In this document: piece after piece, positions 1-12,756 of the stretch
Numbering within the stretch: the first letter of the stretch is position 1
Layout of the letters: each line of letters starts with the position of its first letter
Origin: Symsagittifera roscoffensis
Lineage: Eukaryota > Xenacoelomorpha > Acoela > Convolutidae
Reading direction: 5' to 3'
Length of the DNA stretch: 64,000 bases
Assembly: GCF_963678635.1 (NCBI RefSeq)
Contig: NC_087065.1
Location: 76,361,786-76,425,785, forward strand
Position numbers and translations under genes: made by a program
The notes under the pieces: generated by a model
Database searches by the model: none
The model's input: only the letters and a program-made list of their open reading frames with translations
Told to the model about the DNA's origin: nothing

Positions 1-1900
1 CCTATTGCAGTCTAGCTTACTTAAAACTGGGTTGGGCGACTCGTTCAACCTTCTCAGTAGGATAAAAAAGCGATTTTACAAAAATGTCTGTCGCTCGGAG
101 GGTTCCCTTAAAATTTGGACCCTCCGAACTAACAAATTTTAAAAAACAATTTCTTTTCTGAAGTTTCAACCCAAAAACGGTTGCGGTCCAGGAAAATGAT
201 TCAAAAAGTCGACTTATGGTACCAAAATTGTTCAGATCGGTTGGCTAGTGTTTGAGAAATGGCCAAAAACGCGTTTGTCAAATCGGCCTTTTTTCACCAC
301 CTATATAGGTTCTTAGAAACTTTTCCCGCAATTCCGACTGGAAGTGCCTAAAAAAACTTGAAGCTAGCGTAGTAGCCCTCCCTGTACGGCACTGGAATAA
401 TGCAAGAAATTGGTTTGGAAATAAAAATTTGGCCAAAAACTATCAAATTTGGACCCTCCGAACCCTTCCTTTTCCTATCTTTAAGTTGTTAGCTCGATCC
501 ACGGAGCTATTCGGAGGGTTACTCAAAACCTCTCTAGCAAGCGAGCACGTTGTGCTAGCACGCTCCTATTGCAAAAAATTTTTATTACTCTAACTCTAAA
601 AACTCAAAAATCAATCCTCAAAACAGATTGACAAAATTCGGAAAATTATCAAAATTTTGATCGAAAAAAATGTGTTTTCTCTTACTTCTACTAAGTCCTT
701 TTTCACGCGCTTTCTTTAGTTAGGGGGATTGAACTACGCAGTAACTACCGGCATAAAAGCTTTTTGTTGTTCGGAAAAGCTCGGATGTCCAAATTTTGGG
801 GGTCAACAGTTTGGTCGAAAATCAGTAACTTTCGACAAAATTGGGGAGTTTCTCGGGTCTAAATAGGAGATAAGTAAATTGTAGTAAGGATAATCTATTA
901 GTAGTCGTTAATTAATATTAATAAACCCTCCTTTGCACAAAAATACCCTAATTAAGATCCCTAACTCGGAAAATCAGAATCGATGTAGGGTGCAATCGGA
1001 CCGCGCCAATTGTGCCACCCACTACTTAAGTTTTAATGAAATAATACCCAAACGATACTAAAATTGTGTCAACGATACCCAACAGTCGTGATACCCAATT
1101 GTCCCTGATGCTCCTCTTGAGACTAGAATACGTCGGTCAGCTTGCCACTCTACCTTCCGGTCACCGGCAAAATCACCATTAACTTGCTTAAATACTGAAA
1201 TAACACTCAAGGGAGGGTTCCCAACCCGCCAACAAATCACTCAATCTTTCTATCAGCAATGATATAAATCAATCTGAAACAACAACAAATAGGAAGTTCG
1301 GATCGCATCTCATCCGGAAATAACATATAAACTGTCACTTTATGTTTTTTTTTTGTTTTTGGTCTTTTGTGGATTTTTTTACTGTTTTTTGTACTTTTTC
1401 TTTTCAGATAAATTTATTTTTGGCTCTTTCTTGGTTATACACTATTTTTGTTTGGTTTTACGCTTTCTCTTTAATTGTTTCTGGTCGCGGAACTATGGGA
1501 TCAGCGGGCTCATGACTTCCCACCTAACCCTCCGGCCTCCGGAATTTTTGGTCTTAACTAATTTAAAAAGCTAAATAGTACTAGGCGGAGGGTCGGCACC
1601 TTCCCCCTAGTGCAACAAAGGTCATTAAGGACTCTAAATCGGGCATACGCCCGGAGCGGAGGGTTTGTTGCTGAAACGTTTGCTGATCATGATGGTCTTA
1701 TGCCTTTAACAGTCCCACCCAGGAGCGCCATAAAAACGTCTATAAAACATTCGCCCAAACACTACACAGTGACGAAGCGTAAAAAAAGTACCTATTGACG
1801 ACTAGCCGGCGTCAGTTACCTAAACTCTACTTGTTTTTTGCCATATCGACCCAGCCAGTTGATTTTCTGGTTTGTCTAGAGCTAAGTAAAAAGTTACTAT
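1..1900. other. Gene-free AT-rich sequence with recurrent GGAGGGT motifs
   Basis: I see no supported gene: the open frames are short, low-complexity and lack splice or domain signals. The motif GGAGGGT or its complement ACCCTCC recurs about ten times here and into the adjacent LTR (near 97, 119, 449, 511, 1209, 1527, 1586, 1658). Twice it is embedded in the same longer string AAATTTGGACCCTCCGAAC. This suggests a decayed repeat. Confidence 0.5.
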
Positions 1901-1959
1901 TTTCAGGCCATCAGTCAAACGACTTTTAATCAGCTTCCGTTTACATGCGAAACAACTAC

Positions 1960-2470
1960 ATAGCTGGATCTCGGATCCTCAGACTAAGTGAGTGCTATTG
2001 AACACACGGCTCGAATGTCCTATTTTATAAAGTTTTTGGTGACAGTTCTACATTAAATCCATTGGAGATGGATTGATCCTTTCCTCTTCCTAGCTACTCA
2101 TATTCTAAAAAATCAAACTATACCGGTGTTAATTTAAATGTTTATGGCATCAGAGTAGCTAAAAAGTCAGTTCTTTATAGTCCTTCACCATTTACTGTCT
2201 CTGGGGGGTCGAGCCTCCGCTTCCGTGATTTCGCTGTAATAACGTCGTTATTACTCCCAATTCGTGGCACGGGAGGGTACTGCTCTTTACTCCTTCCCCA
2301 CTGAAGCCTCCTTCCTGGCTACTCCCCTCCGCTAAGTGTCATATCGTGCGTGATCGTCACGATAAAATGCTTCGTGTTTTTTTTTCGTTCCCGTTCGGCT
2401 GTTTTTCACTATTTCAGCTGTTGTTCTGTTTTCTTCTGTTTTTGGGCTCAAAATGGCCGTTTAAGCATTT
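1960..2470 (-). repeat. 3' LTR of the gypsy element (diverged)
   Basis: This stretch matches 14570-15110 in order. Shared blocks include AGCTGGATCTCGGATCCTCAG against GGCTGGGTCTCAGTACTCCC, then CCATTGGAGATGGATTGATCC against CCATCGGAGATCGATCGACCC, then CCTAGCTACTCATATTCT against CCTAGCTTCTCGTTATCT. Boundaries are approximate because the copies are heavily diverged. Confidence 0.6.
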
Positions 2471-2599
2471 CTCAGAAATCTGACGTCACGATTCGAAGTT
2501 TTGAAAAAGAAAATTTCCAGAATATTCTGACCCTCTTTTTAACTAATAAATGATCGTTAAGGCCTCTAATTCTATTTCCGTTTTGTGCCGGAAGGTTTA

Positions 2600-3290
2600 C
2601 CAGACGTGGGATCAGAGATGGAGGAGAGATTTACTGTGGTCTGGTCTTCTTTTGCGGATCTTCTCCTCAGACGGTTTTACTGGAGTCGGTCTATCCTCCC
2701 GATGCCTGGTTGGACAAGGATTACGTGGAAGAGGTTGGTCCAGGTTTGGCGCTAACGGACTTGTTGCATGACCCTGCTCTGTTGAGCAACAATGGGCCAG
2801 CCTGGACCACGTTGCATGTGGATTGCGAGCCGCCTTATCGGACCCCTGACCAGGTGTATTCTGGCAGGAAAGTCTAGTTCATTGTCTGGAGGGGGCCGAT
2901 TGCATGACCTTTGCAACAGTTTGACCGTCGCGTCGTTGCAGAGTTTGTGTACTTGGCTGCAGGTGCCTCCCATGCTGTTTTGTTTGCGCCTGGGTGGACC
3001 TGTATGTTGTGATGGCAAGTCCAGGAGAACACTTCGAGGAGGCCAAAGTGAAATCTGCCGTGGGTGGGCGAAACTAAACAAAACACCCCAACTGAAGGGC
3101 TACGAAGTCCTTGTTTGGACGATAAAGGAAGAGCAACGCAACTGGATCGTGATGTATTATATGTTTTTTGAAAGATATTCCTACATGATGAGTGTGGCGT
3201 AACAGAGAAGTTTATTATGGATCCGGCTAACAAAGCAAAAAGTCTGCAACTATTTTCCCTTTGGGGCTCAGAGTAAATAAAAAAGTAAAG
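2600..3290 (+). pseudogene. Frameshifted plus-strand coding remnant ending in AATAAA
   Basis: GC content is higher than in the surroundings. Consecutive plus-strand stretches read like protein but change frame. One includes LALTDLLHDPALLSNNG and ends near 2876; the next contains VVAEFVYLAAGASHAVLF (about 2930-2990); the last contains KFIMDPANKAKSLQLFSLWG and stops at about 3275. AATAAA follows directly at 3276-3281, then an A-rich stretch. I do not recognise the protein. It could be a processed pseudogene or a broken transposon ORF lying antisense inside the gypsy outline. Overlapping minus-strand frames of 109 and 119 codons are probably shadows. Confidence 0.4.
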
Positions 3291-4340
3291 AAAAATAATA
3301 ATCAGTTATCCAGTTTTGATTTAAAAATCAAGTGTTGTTCTTATACAAGCTTTCGGTAATTTATCTTCGAGAAAGTAATTTGTATAAAAGGCCTTAGAAT
3401 AGTTGAAGAAAATTCTGAGTTTTATTTTTGTTAATTGTTATTTACGCCTTCGCGCTAAAATCAACCGCCCTGTGGTCACTATTCATCCTGTATAGCCCAG
3501 TTTGAGCTGCAAAAGGGATATCAGTGCCTTCCTGTCCATGCAGCATACTGTCTGGTTGAGGTAACATTGGAAAATTGGTGTCGTGTTGTAGTTGCTTCCT
3601 CATGAGGCTCTGCGGTTGATCGTTTTTGTGTCAGTGATTCCCAATTGCTCATTTTATCTTTTCACTGCCATCCTTACAGGTGAACATCTGTGGTACAAGT
3701 ATATTGCTAGGTGTAGTAGCATTGACCCAATAAATGAGGTGATGCTGACGATGAGTGAAATCCTGAATGTTGGCACATCGCTGAGTTAGGCTGCTCTTTT
3801 TGGTTACAGAAGCGTCATGTCTGGTGCTGATGATTTAACTATTTCCACTAGGGATTCTATTTTTCCAATTCAGGTCCCTGTACAAGTTTTTCACTTATGT
3901 GGCGCAGCAAAGCTATTTAGTTTGTCGTTTTCGTGTTGTATGCTGGTAAAATTTCTATTTCTGAGACTGTTCCAAAAATGTGTTGGACTGGGTCGGCTAG
4001 TTTCACGATGATTTAAAAAGCCGGCATGTCTCTGCACCTCTGCACGTCGCCAAGTTTGATCGCAGCTTGGATGTGTGGCCTATTATCTGCATTCAGCAGT
4101 GTAGGGTTATGATACAAATTTGGCAGCCTGTAAATGTTTGTCCAGATCATGTGATCGATGTATCCATTGAGGTTTCGCAAGAGAGTCTTCGCTGTTTGAT
4201 TCTGTGATGAGCCAAACTCCATATCCTAGATGTTCCGGCGTTTCGGTTGAGGTTAGCAAACATTCTTCTAAATCGCACTCTTCGACAGCGTCAAGGCTAG
4301 TTTTGAAGAACGAAATTAAAAATTAAGAAAAAATGTCCGT
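3291..4340. other. No recognisable gene; internal part of the gypsy outline
   Basis: Only short open frames without domain or splice support. Position suggests decayed sequence upstream of the 3' LTR. Confidence 0.5.
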
Positions 4341-5970
4341 AGTCTATTGCCAATGACTCGTGGTAAATGACTCGTGATAACATTTTTGTGTTTTAGAATT
4401 GTTGAGAGCTGCTGTCTTCATTGAATCTTCAGACACCGCTTGTAAAGGTTTTTCTAATTTCCAGCTCAATGCTGTGTTTTGCGATGGTTGTGACATAGGG
4501 ACTGGCTTGGCTTCATAAACTGTGTAAGCAGTCTGTCGGGAATCCAGCGGAATGGCCAATATTGTTAGGAGACCCCATCTGTTGTGATGAGGTCGTTGAG
4601 CAGTTATGACTCAAAATAGGAGATGATTTCGTCAAAGGGTACTGCTTGTGTCTAACGGTCGTTTGACTTGGCTTGCTCTGCACCCACATCTTCTAATTAA
4701 CGATCTCGCGTTACGAGGGACATTGGTAGTATTCTTTTGAGGAGAATTGGTAGAGCGTTAATTGTGTTCATTTGGTAGGAGTAGAGAGCGATTCTATAGG
4801 ATTTCACATTAGTGAACATCATGTTCATCAAAATTGCGAGTGAATCATATTTGAAATATCTTTGCTGGCGCGAAAATAAGAATTGATTACAGTCTCGTAG
4901 GATGTGGATGCTTTTTGACATCGTTTCCATCTGAGGTTGTATGTTTTCCCAATTGCGCTCCTTAACTTCAAAATTTCTTGTTATACTCGTTTGATTTCCG
5001 AACGTTCAGGTGAGATTAGATAGATTTTTTCATCCGCGTTCGCCTTGAATTCGTGATCATTGTTAGCTAGTAAACGGGAAAATTCCTCATGGTATACATT
5101 ATTAGCCACGTTTTTCTACATCTTAGATGACATGATTCAAGGACCCCTTTCAATCCACAGTTTTCGTCATTTGTCATTTCCCAACGAGATTCCACATCCA
5201 AAGAGTTCCACTGAAGCTACTGAACTTTGGATCATGTAGCTAATGTAGCTCACAGCCGCATTGTCCCTACTTCTTTCATGACGTGATCCAAAGATCCCTT
5301 TTAGTCAACGATTTTCGTCTATTCCCAACAAGATTTCCTATCCGAAAAGTCCCACTGAAGCTACTGCTGCAGCTGCCAGTACGGTTTTTCTACGTTTTTG
5401 TCTGCTTGAATCTGGGTGAGGGTTAATAGGCAGGCGAATTCGGCTTTGAGCTTTTCCACTTCTGACTCTGCTAAATTCATCTTGTTTTCCAACCGTGCTG
5501 TCATCCAGTCAACATTTTAACTGCTATCATTAGGGTCGAAGATTGTAGAAAAAATCAACAGATAGTACAGAGTCAGAGTTATCCAGAGATCAGTTGGAGT
5601 CTTCGCTGTTTCTTTGAGAGTGTGAAAGATTGTGATAATGAACTGTGAAAAAGTACCACGAAATCGATCATGATGATTTTTTCGGCTATCAGTATTTTTT
5701 AATCTAGTTAAATAGTTTTCCTTTTTTCCAAAATTTTTGTTTGCTCAATAGCCTCTTGTGTCTGAGGCAGTTGTGAGCTGCAAAATTGGAAGTGTGAGGG
5801 TCAAATTGATGGCAGGTTTCATCTCGAGTGTGAGAGTGAAACTTTTTCTTGGGGTTGAAATTTGTTGGTAATAGTTGGGTGAGTGGTTGTTAGCATCCAA
5901 AATTGGCTCTCTTTTCATCTTGGTAAGTTGGTGTACAATATTCCGGCCCGCATGCTTTGTATTAGCCACT
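4340..5970 (-). pseudogene. Possible env-like or third-ORF remnant of the gypsy element
   Basis: Minus-strand fragments at 5745-5969, 4697-4930 and 4344-4559 lie downstream of integrase and upstream of the 3' LTR, where env-carrying gypsy elements keep a third ORF. The middle fragment reads as a helical, membrane-protein-like segment rich in Leu, Ile, Met and Tyr. I see no fusion peptide, furin site or convincing membrane anchor, and stops are frequent. The assignment rests almost wholly on position. Confidence 0.22.
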
Positions 5971-6542
5971 GGATTTCAAGTTGATGTGTATTTGTTGAGA
6001 ACTGAATTTTGTTATGGTATTTCCTGATGGATTAGTCGCATTTGTCCAAGTGTAAGTTCGTTTTAAAACGAGGTTAAAGGTTTTAGCCCAATAAAAGAGT
6101 GTGGTGTAAACCGTAAACGTTTGGAGAATTGACTTCTAGTAAATAAATTATGTTACTGTTAAATATCGAAGGGGCCAAGTCGTTTATGTGGTGCCAGTTG
6201 GAGCCATGACTATGTCAACACTTTTACATGTTCGGTTGTCTTCTTTTATGAATACCAGTCCCAGTAGACTTTGATAATCCTGCCCAAATTGTAAATTTGT
6301 TTAAAATGAGATTATTCCATGTGTTCTCATCGAAATTAAAGCCATCCTTTAAGGTTGATACTGAGGGAGTTTCTTGTTAATGAGTTGTAATGACTTCAAT
6401 TGGGATGAATGGTAAAAGTTTTTGACTGCTTCCTCTGATGCTATGATTTGCAGAGGGTTATGTGCAAAGTCAAAAGCTTTCGCATGGTACAGTTTTTTTG
6501 AAAATTCGTCTGGTCCAATACTGTTGAGTTTATGTATACTGC

Positions 6543-7117
6543 TTATGTAGACTGCTTGTTGCCAGAAGATATGGTTGATTTCTCTGGCGTTGCGACAGTC
6601 GAAATTTCTGTTTGTAGTGGCCTTTTTAGGACTGTTGTGAGTTTCGGAAGTTTCAGTTCTTTGGTTCCTTGTGATAGACGTCCACTTGATGGAGGAGTGT
6701 CTGCTCGTGATATGCTCTGTAATTGTTCCGCGAAAGCAACTTTCCGTGTTCGTAGTTTGCGCGGTTGAAGGTGTTTGCGTGGTATTTTGAGTGGATTTCT
6801 TGCAGTCGGAACCGAGATAGTCAATTCATGGCTGTTCGGCGTTGAAGGAAGAGACAATGATCTTCGAGTAATTTCCTTCCTTCTGTGTTTGGTTCCGCTA
6901 TTTTGTCGCGGGTATTTGCGATTTGATGGTGAACTTCTGGTTCTGCACCTGTTTCCTGTTCATTAGCAGGTGGCAAGTCCATTGATCCTGGGAAAATTGG
7001 TAGATCATCTCCATTTTCCGCATCGGCGTTGTTTTTTATTGGTGGGCTTACTGCGATGTCTCTGTGTTCTGCTACTGCTGGAACTGGTGCCACGGGCCAA
7101 AGTTGGACTGGCGCCAA
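6543..7117 (-). pseudogene. Low-complexity ORF fragments after integrase
   Basis: Two overlapping minus frames (6821-7117 and 6543-6857) are rich in Pro, Ala, Glu and Lys, typical of a disordered integrase tail or polyprotein linker. They contain no recognisable domain. Both belong to the retrotransposon remnant by position. Confidence 0.3.
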
Positions 7118-7769
7118 TGCTGATAATCTAATTGTGAAGAATACCGTATCATTTCCCGATGTTTTGGTTGTTTTAATTGTTTGTGGTTGATCCGTTTGCG
7201 TTAGGAAGGATTCGTTAAAGCTACTTCCAAAGTGCTGGTCAAAATGCTAGGATTCCAATCTAAATTTTGGTAGTGAAGGATCCGCGCTGAGTTCTTTCGG
7301 ATCAATAAGTTCGATGTCCTCAGTGGGAGCTTCAGGTCCTCAGTGTACAATCAATTTTTGGCGCAGCCGGTGAACGCATTGAGTAAAGAGGGTCCCATCT
7401 TCCGAATTATGTAGTTAGAGGAAGTGAAGAACATTTCAATTCGATAGAGTGGCAGTCATATCTTATGTGCTTTGGCTCCCAAGTCGTTCTGCGTAGTCAG
7501 GATTGGGTTGAGAATGAGGCAATTATTGTGTAATTGCTGAGGTTTAGCGTTGGCTTTGCGATCGTAATAAGATCTATAGCGGTGGTGTGCTTTGACGATA
7601 CTGGTCTTTGTCCTTTCGTATGTGATCATCATGAAGTCGTGAAGTTAACTGTATAGTTGTATATCAGTTTTTCTTGAGTTTGTTTGTTTGTTCAAACTCG
7701 GATGTCTATGAGCTTGACTGGTATTCTTCCGTAGAAGTTTTGACTTGGGGTCCTATAGATTAACGAGTG

Positions 7770-8220
7770 TTATGTATAAACGTTGCTAGGTCGGCCTAAT
7801 GACTCTAGTCTGACCAGTCGTCGTTTGTTTTGAGCTTCATGATTCGTTTGAGGGTTGCATTCGATTGTTCTACTAATCATACTGATTGCAGTGGTTTAAG
7901 ATTCCATTCTTGATTTGACTAATGTCGCAAGAAATGACGTTCCCAAATCGGAGATTATTTGTTCCATATGTAGGTGTGCTTGAAAAAAAGACTTCTGAAA
8001 AAGCTCGATCACTGGTCTCTGCGCGACAGTTTGTGAGTGTTAAGGCAAAAAGATATTTGGAGGAAACATCTCTTGCTGAAAGCAGTTCCTATGTGTCCAG
8101 CAGTTGTCGAGTTGTGGATTCTATGCACTACTTCTTCTTGTCGGAGGTGTTTTGGTAAGCATATTTGTTTCACTTTGATCGTTCCCGTGTCGTCGTAGAA
8201 TGCACTTACGTGGAACAATT
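7770..8220 (-). pseudogene. Integrase fragment of the gypsy element
   Basis: The N-terminal zinc-binding region is seen as LPKHLRQ followed by HRIHNSTTAGHIG, typical of the HHCC domain of Ty3/gypsy integrases. About 60 codons later the minus strand reads EQIISDLGTSF, matching the second catalytic aspartate motif (ISDxGTxF). EQSNATLKRIMKLK, around the catalytic glutamate region, follows near 7840. Intervening frameshifts and stops make it non-functional. Confidence 0.75.
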
Positions 8221-8599
8221 ATGAATTTTGAATCGTGGTAGTTGTTTGTTGAAATTTTTGAGCTGAATGTTGTCGTACGTGAGGTTGGTTGTGCATTTTT
8301 TGTGATCCACTCCTTTACTGAATTGAGATTTGCGTCTTTGTTCTGTTCTGTTTCCATTTTGAGCTTAATTTGATTTTTATGTAATTCAAATTCGTTCCAT
8401 TAGTTTGGTTCCATGATTGCTTGTAAGTGTCCAATGTCGTGTTTGAGCTTAAGTTTTGTCGTGACTGTTTCATAACAGTGCTCCTGTTGTCGCACTTGCA
8501 GTTGAAGATGTGGGTATTTAGTTGCTAAGCGTTGTAGCTCTGATTCGGCTTTGCTTGGCATTTATTTTCGCTCTTCTCCAGTATCTGTTGGATGTTACT

Positions 8600-9060
8600 A
8601 AGAGCAACATGAGGGTGATTTCGAGGGAGTTTTCACATGAATTTCTCGGTTGGGGATGGACTTTGAGATTTGCAGTTTGATAGCTTCTGATGGGTCAGTC
8701 TGCATTCTCCAGAGAAAATTGGCGACAGCATTAGATTTTCCGGGTATAGACCCGAGTACAATTTTGCTAAAATTATATCCAGAAAATTCTAAAGTGAGGG
8801 TTGGATGGTTTTGTGGAGCGCACAAAACAGTACTTGTCCTAATGGACAACAAAAGTCAACTGTATAATGCTTTTGTTGTCCGTGAGTACAAGTAATGGTT
8901 GATCCTATTTGTTTATGTTGTGCTTTACCGGACAGCTGTGATCTAAATGTGACTGGGCCGTAGCTTGACATTTCACGTTTGTCCCGGTGAAAGTCTTCGA
9001 TCATTAGGACAATGCCGGCGCCGTGGAAGCTGGCATCACAAAGGATGATATATTGCTGGT
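8600..9060 (-). pseudogene. RNase H fragment of the gypsy element
   Basis: Minus-strand reading gives DASFHGAGIVLMIED near 9030, the first catalytic Asp of Ty3/gypsy RNase H with its Gly-rich strand. Further on, HPTLTLEF and PGKSNAVANFLWRM near 8750-8700 correspond to the C-terminal PGKxNxVADxLSRx motif, with Asp changed to Asn. Stops and a frame change lie between. Confidence 0.75.
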
Positions 9061-10290
9061 CATTTTATGCCATTCGTAACGATAGTGTGGTTGCTGGGAG
9101 TAGGTCCTCTTTTTGCTTTCCCTCTTAACGTTTTTCTTCGAGAATGAAATTCGTGTCCTTTCTCTGGAGTTTTTAAATTATGAGAAGCTTCTCACCGAGG
9201 TTTGGTATGAAGTTTCGATATTATTGTACGACACCGATTAGTCGTTTAACTTGCTCCGTGTTTTTGGGGTTCCTCAGCTTGCTGAGGAACTTCATGACCT
9301 TTCCTGTTTCGGGTAGTATTCCAGTTGATGTTATAACTTTTCCTAGGAAAACTACTTGAGTTTTTCCGATCTGACATTTCTTCGGACACAATTTAAGTCA
9401 ACACCTACGAATGCAGGAGAAAACCTGACATAGATGGAAAAACTCCTCAAAATTTCGCACACTGATGCGAACGTCATTCATGTATTGTGTATGAATGCAA
9501 GACTTGGGTCTAAGTATTCTCTTACGAAGGAGCTGAATCCAGTGACGGATTTGTTTTGTCCTTGTGCTATGCACTTAAAGGCATATGTCCTAGAAGCTAG
9601 GTTGAAAGACAAAAATTCTACTGAGAGCTTGTCAGCCATTTGTACTCAGTCGTAGGCTTGTGAGCAATCCCCTTTCGCGAAGACTGTTTTCCCAGCGAAG
9701 TGGTTCTTTTGCGTCTTGCTGGTTGGAGATAGGAAAGCTGTAGTTTTGTAGTCTTGTCGTGGTTAACTCTTCTGAGGTCGACTAACAAACGCAGTTTGCC
9801 TGAAAGTTTTTATTTGGAAAGTATTGGCCTGCTGTACCGTGAGTTTAAAAAAATTGTAATGATGTTGTAGTACTGTATAAGTGTAAAATTCATTAGAAGC
9901 TCATCTCGGAGTTCGGTATCGATTTTAAGTTCGGTATTGTACCCCACGTCAAATATATGTTTGGCAAAATTGTCCCAGTATCCTACTAAAAGTTCTTCAT
10001 TTTGATCCACTTGTTCTGTTTGAATAGCTGTATATTCTCAAGTAAACTTGTTAAGACTTTTTTCTGGAGTGGTGCAACGATTTTCGTAGTTTCGCAAGTT
10101 TCCGGAGTTAGAAAATTTATTTGCTCGTAGTCCGGTGGTGCTCTTGTTGGTTGGGTTTTATCATCAGCTGAGCCGGTTTTTATATGCATGTTGATATCCG
10201 AGTTGTGTGGGTAGGTGTCGTTGAAGATTTTTCCTCCGTTCAACATTCGGTCCAATTGGATCAGCTCAGTGTCGATCGGTTTCAAATAAT
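9060..10290 (-). pseudogene. Reverse transcriptase fragment of the gypsy element
   Basis: Motifs occur in the correct order on the minus strand: GKLRLLVDLRRVN near 9790, then FAKGD and VQMADKLS near 9660, a degraded QGQNKSVTGF near 9560, and YMNDVRIS near 9475, which stands for the catalytic YxDD. The thumb/connection reads QVVFLGKVITSTGILPETGK near 9350. The catalytic box is YMND rather than YxDD, so one essential Asp is lost in addition to frameshifts. Confidence 0.8.
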
Positions 10291-11084
10291 CTAGTTCCTT
10301 ACTAAAAAAGAATTTGAGGTAACCAAGCTAGTGATTTCTCGGTTTTTGTCGCTGCGTGATTTGAGGTTTCAAAAAGATGAAGTCAACTTCATTTTTCTCG
10401 TCAATCGTTGAGAGTGATGATGCCATCAAAATTCCAAGTTTTATTACCGTTGTTTGCTTTAGAATTATAGCCCCGGTGAGTCCTTGTAGACGCTAGTTGG
10501 AGCACCTTGGGGTTAATTTGTTTATGATCTGCTGTTCTGGGTTTATGTTAATTTTCTGTTGAGTATTTAACTGGTGGTATTTCTTAAGTTTCATACTTTT
10601 CGTGTCCGGTTTTTGATTTCTATTCCGTTCATTTGTAAGGTAAATTTAGGACGAACGAGTGCTCTTTAGTATGAAAGGCTTCCAATTCTATGTGTTTGGA
10701 AAAAGGGGTTGCCAATCACTTTGCTAATCATTGAAGATAAAATTAGAAACGTTTCGCTAAAAGTGTATGTTGTCAAAAAGAAGGAACTCTTCGATTGCCC
10801 TACCACTCAAAATAGTTTTCCCGAGACCAATATCCGGTTATCGTATTCAGACTGCTCCAACGATGATAGCTGGACGTCTTTTTTGTTTGATTTTTTCGCT
10901 GAACAAGGACTTGTTTGCTGAAGAAGGTAACATCTAGTTTTTTTTTTGAGCTTGTGCCGCGTTATTGGCGCTGCGGAAACGGTTTTGGGTGTTCTTTTTT
11001 TGTCGACATTTACGCACTTATCAGTGGGTCGCTAGATGATTTAGGTAGGCGCAGACATGGCGAAGAGTTTGTGAAAATTCGTTT

Positions 11085-12160
11085 TCAGTTATGTCGGATT
11101 TTGTGGCGAATATGTCTGATTCTGAGCAAAGATTTGTTGTTGACCCTGGTTTGAGGGTAAGTGTGCTCATAGCCACTCTGGGCCTGTTGGAATCCATTTG
11201 GCTGGACAAACTGACCTGATGTTAGGGGCCAACTGTTTTGAGTGAAGCCGCTGCTCCATCCGTGGTTGTAGTTGCCTCTGCCTCGGCCTCTGCCTCTTCC
11301 ATGGCCACGTTGTGAGAACCAGACTTTCTGTTCGCTGTGCTGCTTCTCAGCTGCGTTCTTTTGTTCTTCTAATTGTTGGCTCATTGAGTTGTTATTTTCT
11401 CCCTTTTCTGATCACTTTTTGCCAAAGTTGAAACTAAATTCACTGTAAAGTCAATGTTGACCTCGGAGAATGCATCTCGTGACAATTCGTCAACAGGGCA
11501 GAGTTTTTGAAGGTTAAGGTCGTCATGCCTGCATACAGAGATCTTGAACAGGGGTTTCTTCAGGTCTCTCGAGTAATTTGATTCGGAGCCAATGTGTCAT
11601 TGAAATCATGAAGAGTCGTCTGACTTGTCTTTCTCGTTCTCTCGTATGAAACCTGTGTTTCGGCATTGGCGTCATTTGTGGCTGCAAATCTGTTGGCCTC
11701 TGCGTCTGCGTTCAGTTTGGGATGGAATGCTCGTTCGGTCCTGTGGTTGAATATAGGTTGGCTAATTTTGCCAGATTTTGAAGTTTTACCAAAAATTCCT
11801 CTGGTGTTTGCGTCTTTGAGTCGTAGCTGATGATTCAAAGCTCTATCAAGTGGATTTCTCTGAATTTAGGGTTATGAAAGTGATCTTTCAGCGCCTTTAG
11901 GGTCAATTCAATGTCTCAACGGTTCGCTTCTGTATGATCATGAAGAACTGCAACGCTGCAACTTTTAGCTGAGTTTTCAGGAAATTTGGTGCTTGGACAT
12001 TGTTGATGTTGATCACGTCTCTCGTACTTCTGCATAGTGATTCGAACTCGTTCCAACTCTCAGAAAGTTATCCTGAGAGAAGCTTCTGCGTGAGCCTTTT
12101 GTTGAGAGAAGTTGCTGCGTGAGCCATTTATGAGAAAATATCAGTTTGAGTTTTCCGTCG
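11085..12160 (-). pseudogene. Gag remnant with an RG-rich nucleocapsid-like tail
   Basis: The minus strand reads ESWNEFESLCRSTRDV near 12040 and VAALQFFMIIQ near 11960, a capsid-like helical part. At 11384-11085 an open frame carries a run of Arg-Gly pairs (RGHGRGRGRGRGNYNHGW) and a Gln/Asn/Pro-rich end. No CCHC zinc knuckle is visible; basic RG boxes replace it in some retroelement Gags. Frame changes at about 11560 and 11840 break it. It lies upstream of RT in the expected order. Confidence 0.5.
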
Positions 12161-12756
12161 CCGTCACCATATGACAGGGTGTTTTATTTTTACTGTTGTA
12201 TCTTGTAAACTATTGGTCTTAGTCTATTTTATCAAGAGTGGCAGTGTTTTGTACTAATTAGGCTATATGAAAGCACTCGTTTTTACTGAGAAGTATTTAG
12301 TTGCAGGAGCTGAGACGATCTTGTCTTCGAAGCGTGGTAACTCAGGGTTTTCTCAAAAGAAGTTTCAACTGATTATTAAACTACTATCTGACTCTCATTG
12401 AGCTTGTTCTATGCTCCTATCTGAGCTATGCATAAAGTCAATATTTTGCCTGGTTAAACATCCAGTATAAAAATATATGTTGTCTACAAAAGGAAGATAA
12501 AGCACCAGATAAGGACGTAAAATATTGACAGCAAAAATTTATGAGGTTCAAAGAGACAGATAGCTTGAAGGTTATAAGAATAACGATGACTATAGGCCGT
12601 AACTATTGGTATTTTCAGACCCAGGTTACATTGTTAAATCATTGAAACCAAACACTGATGTTTTCACAGAGGATAACTCTGATCATTTGCTATGGGTCTA
12701 CTTAAAATTTTTACTGAAATTGGAAGTTAGTGTTGTCCATTTCAGAAAGTAGAATC

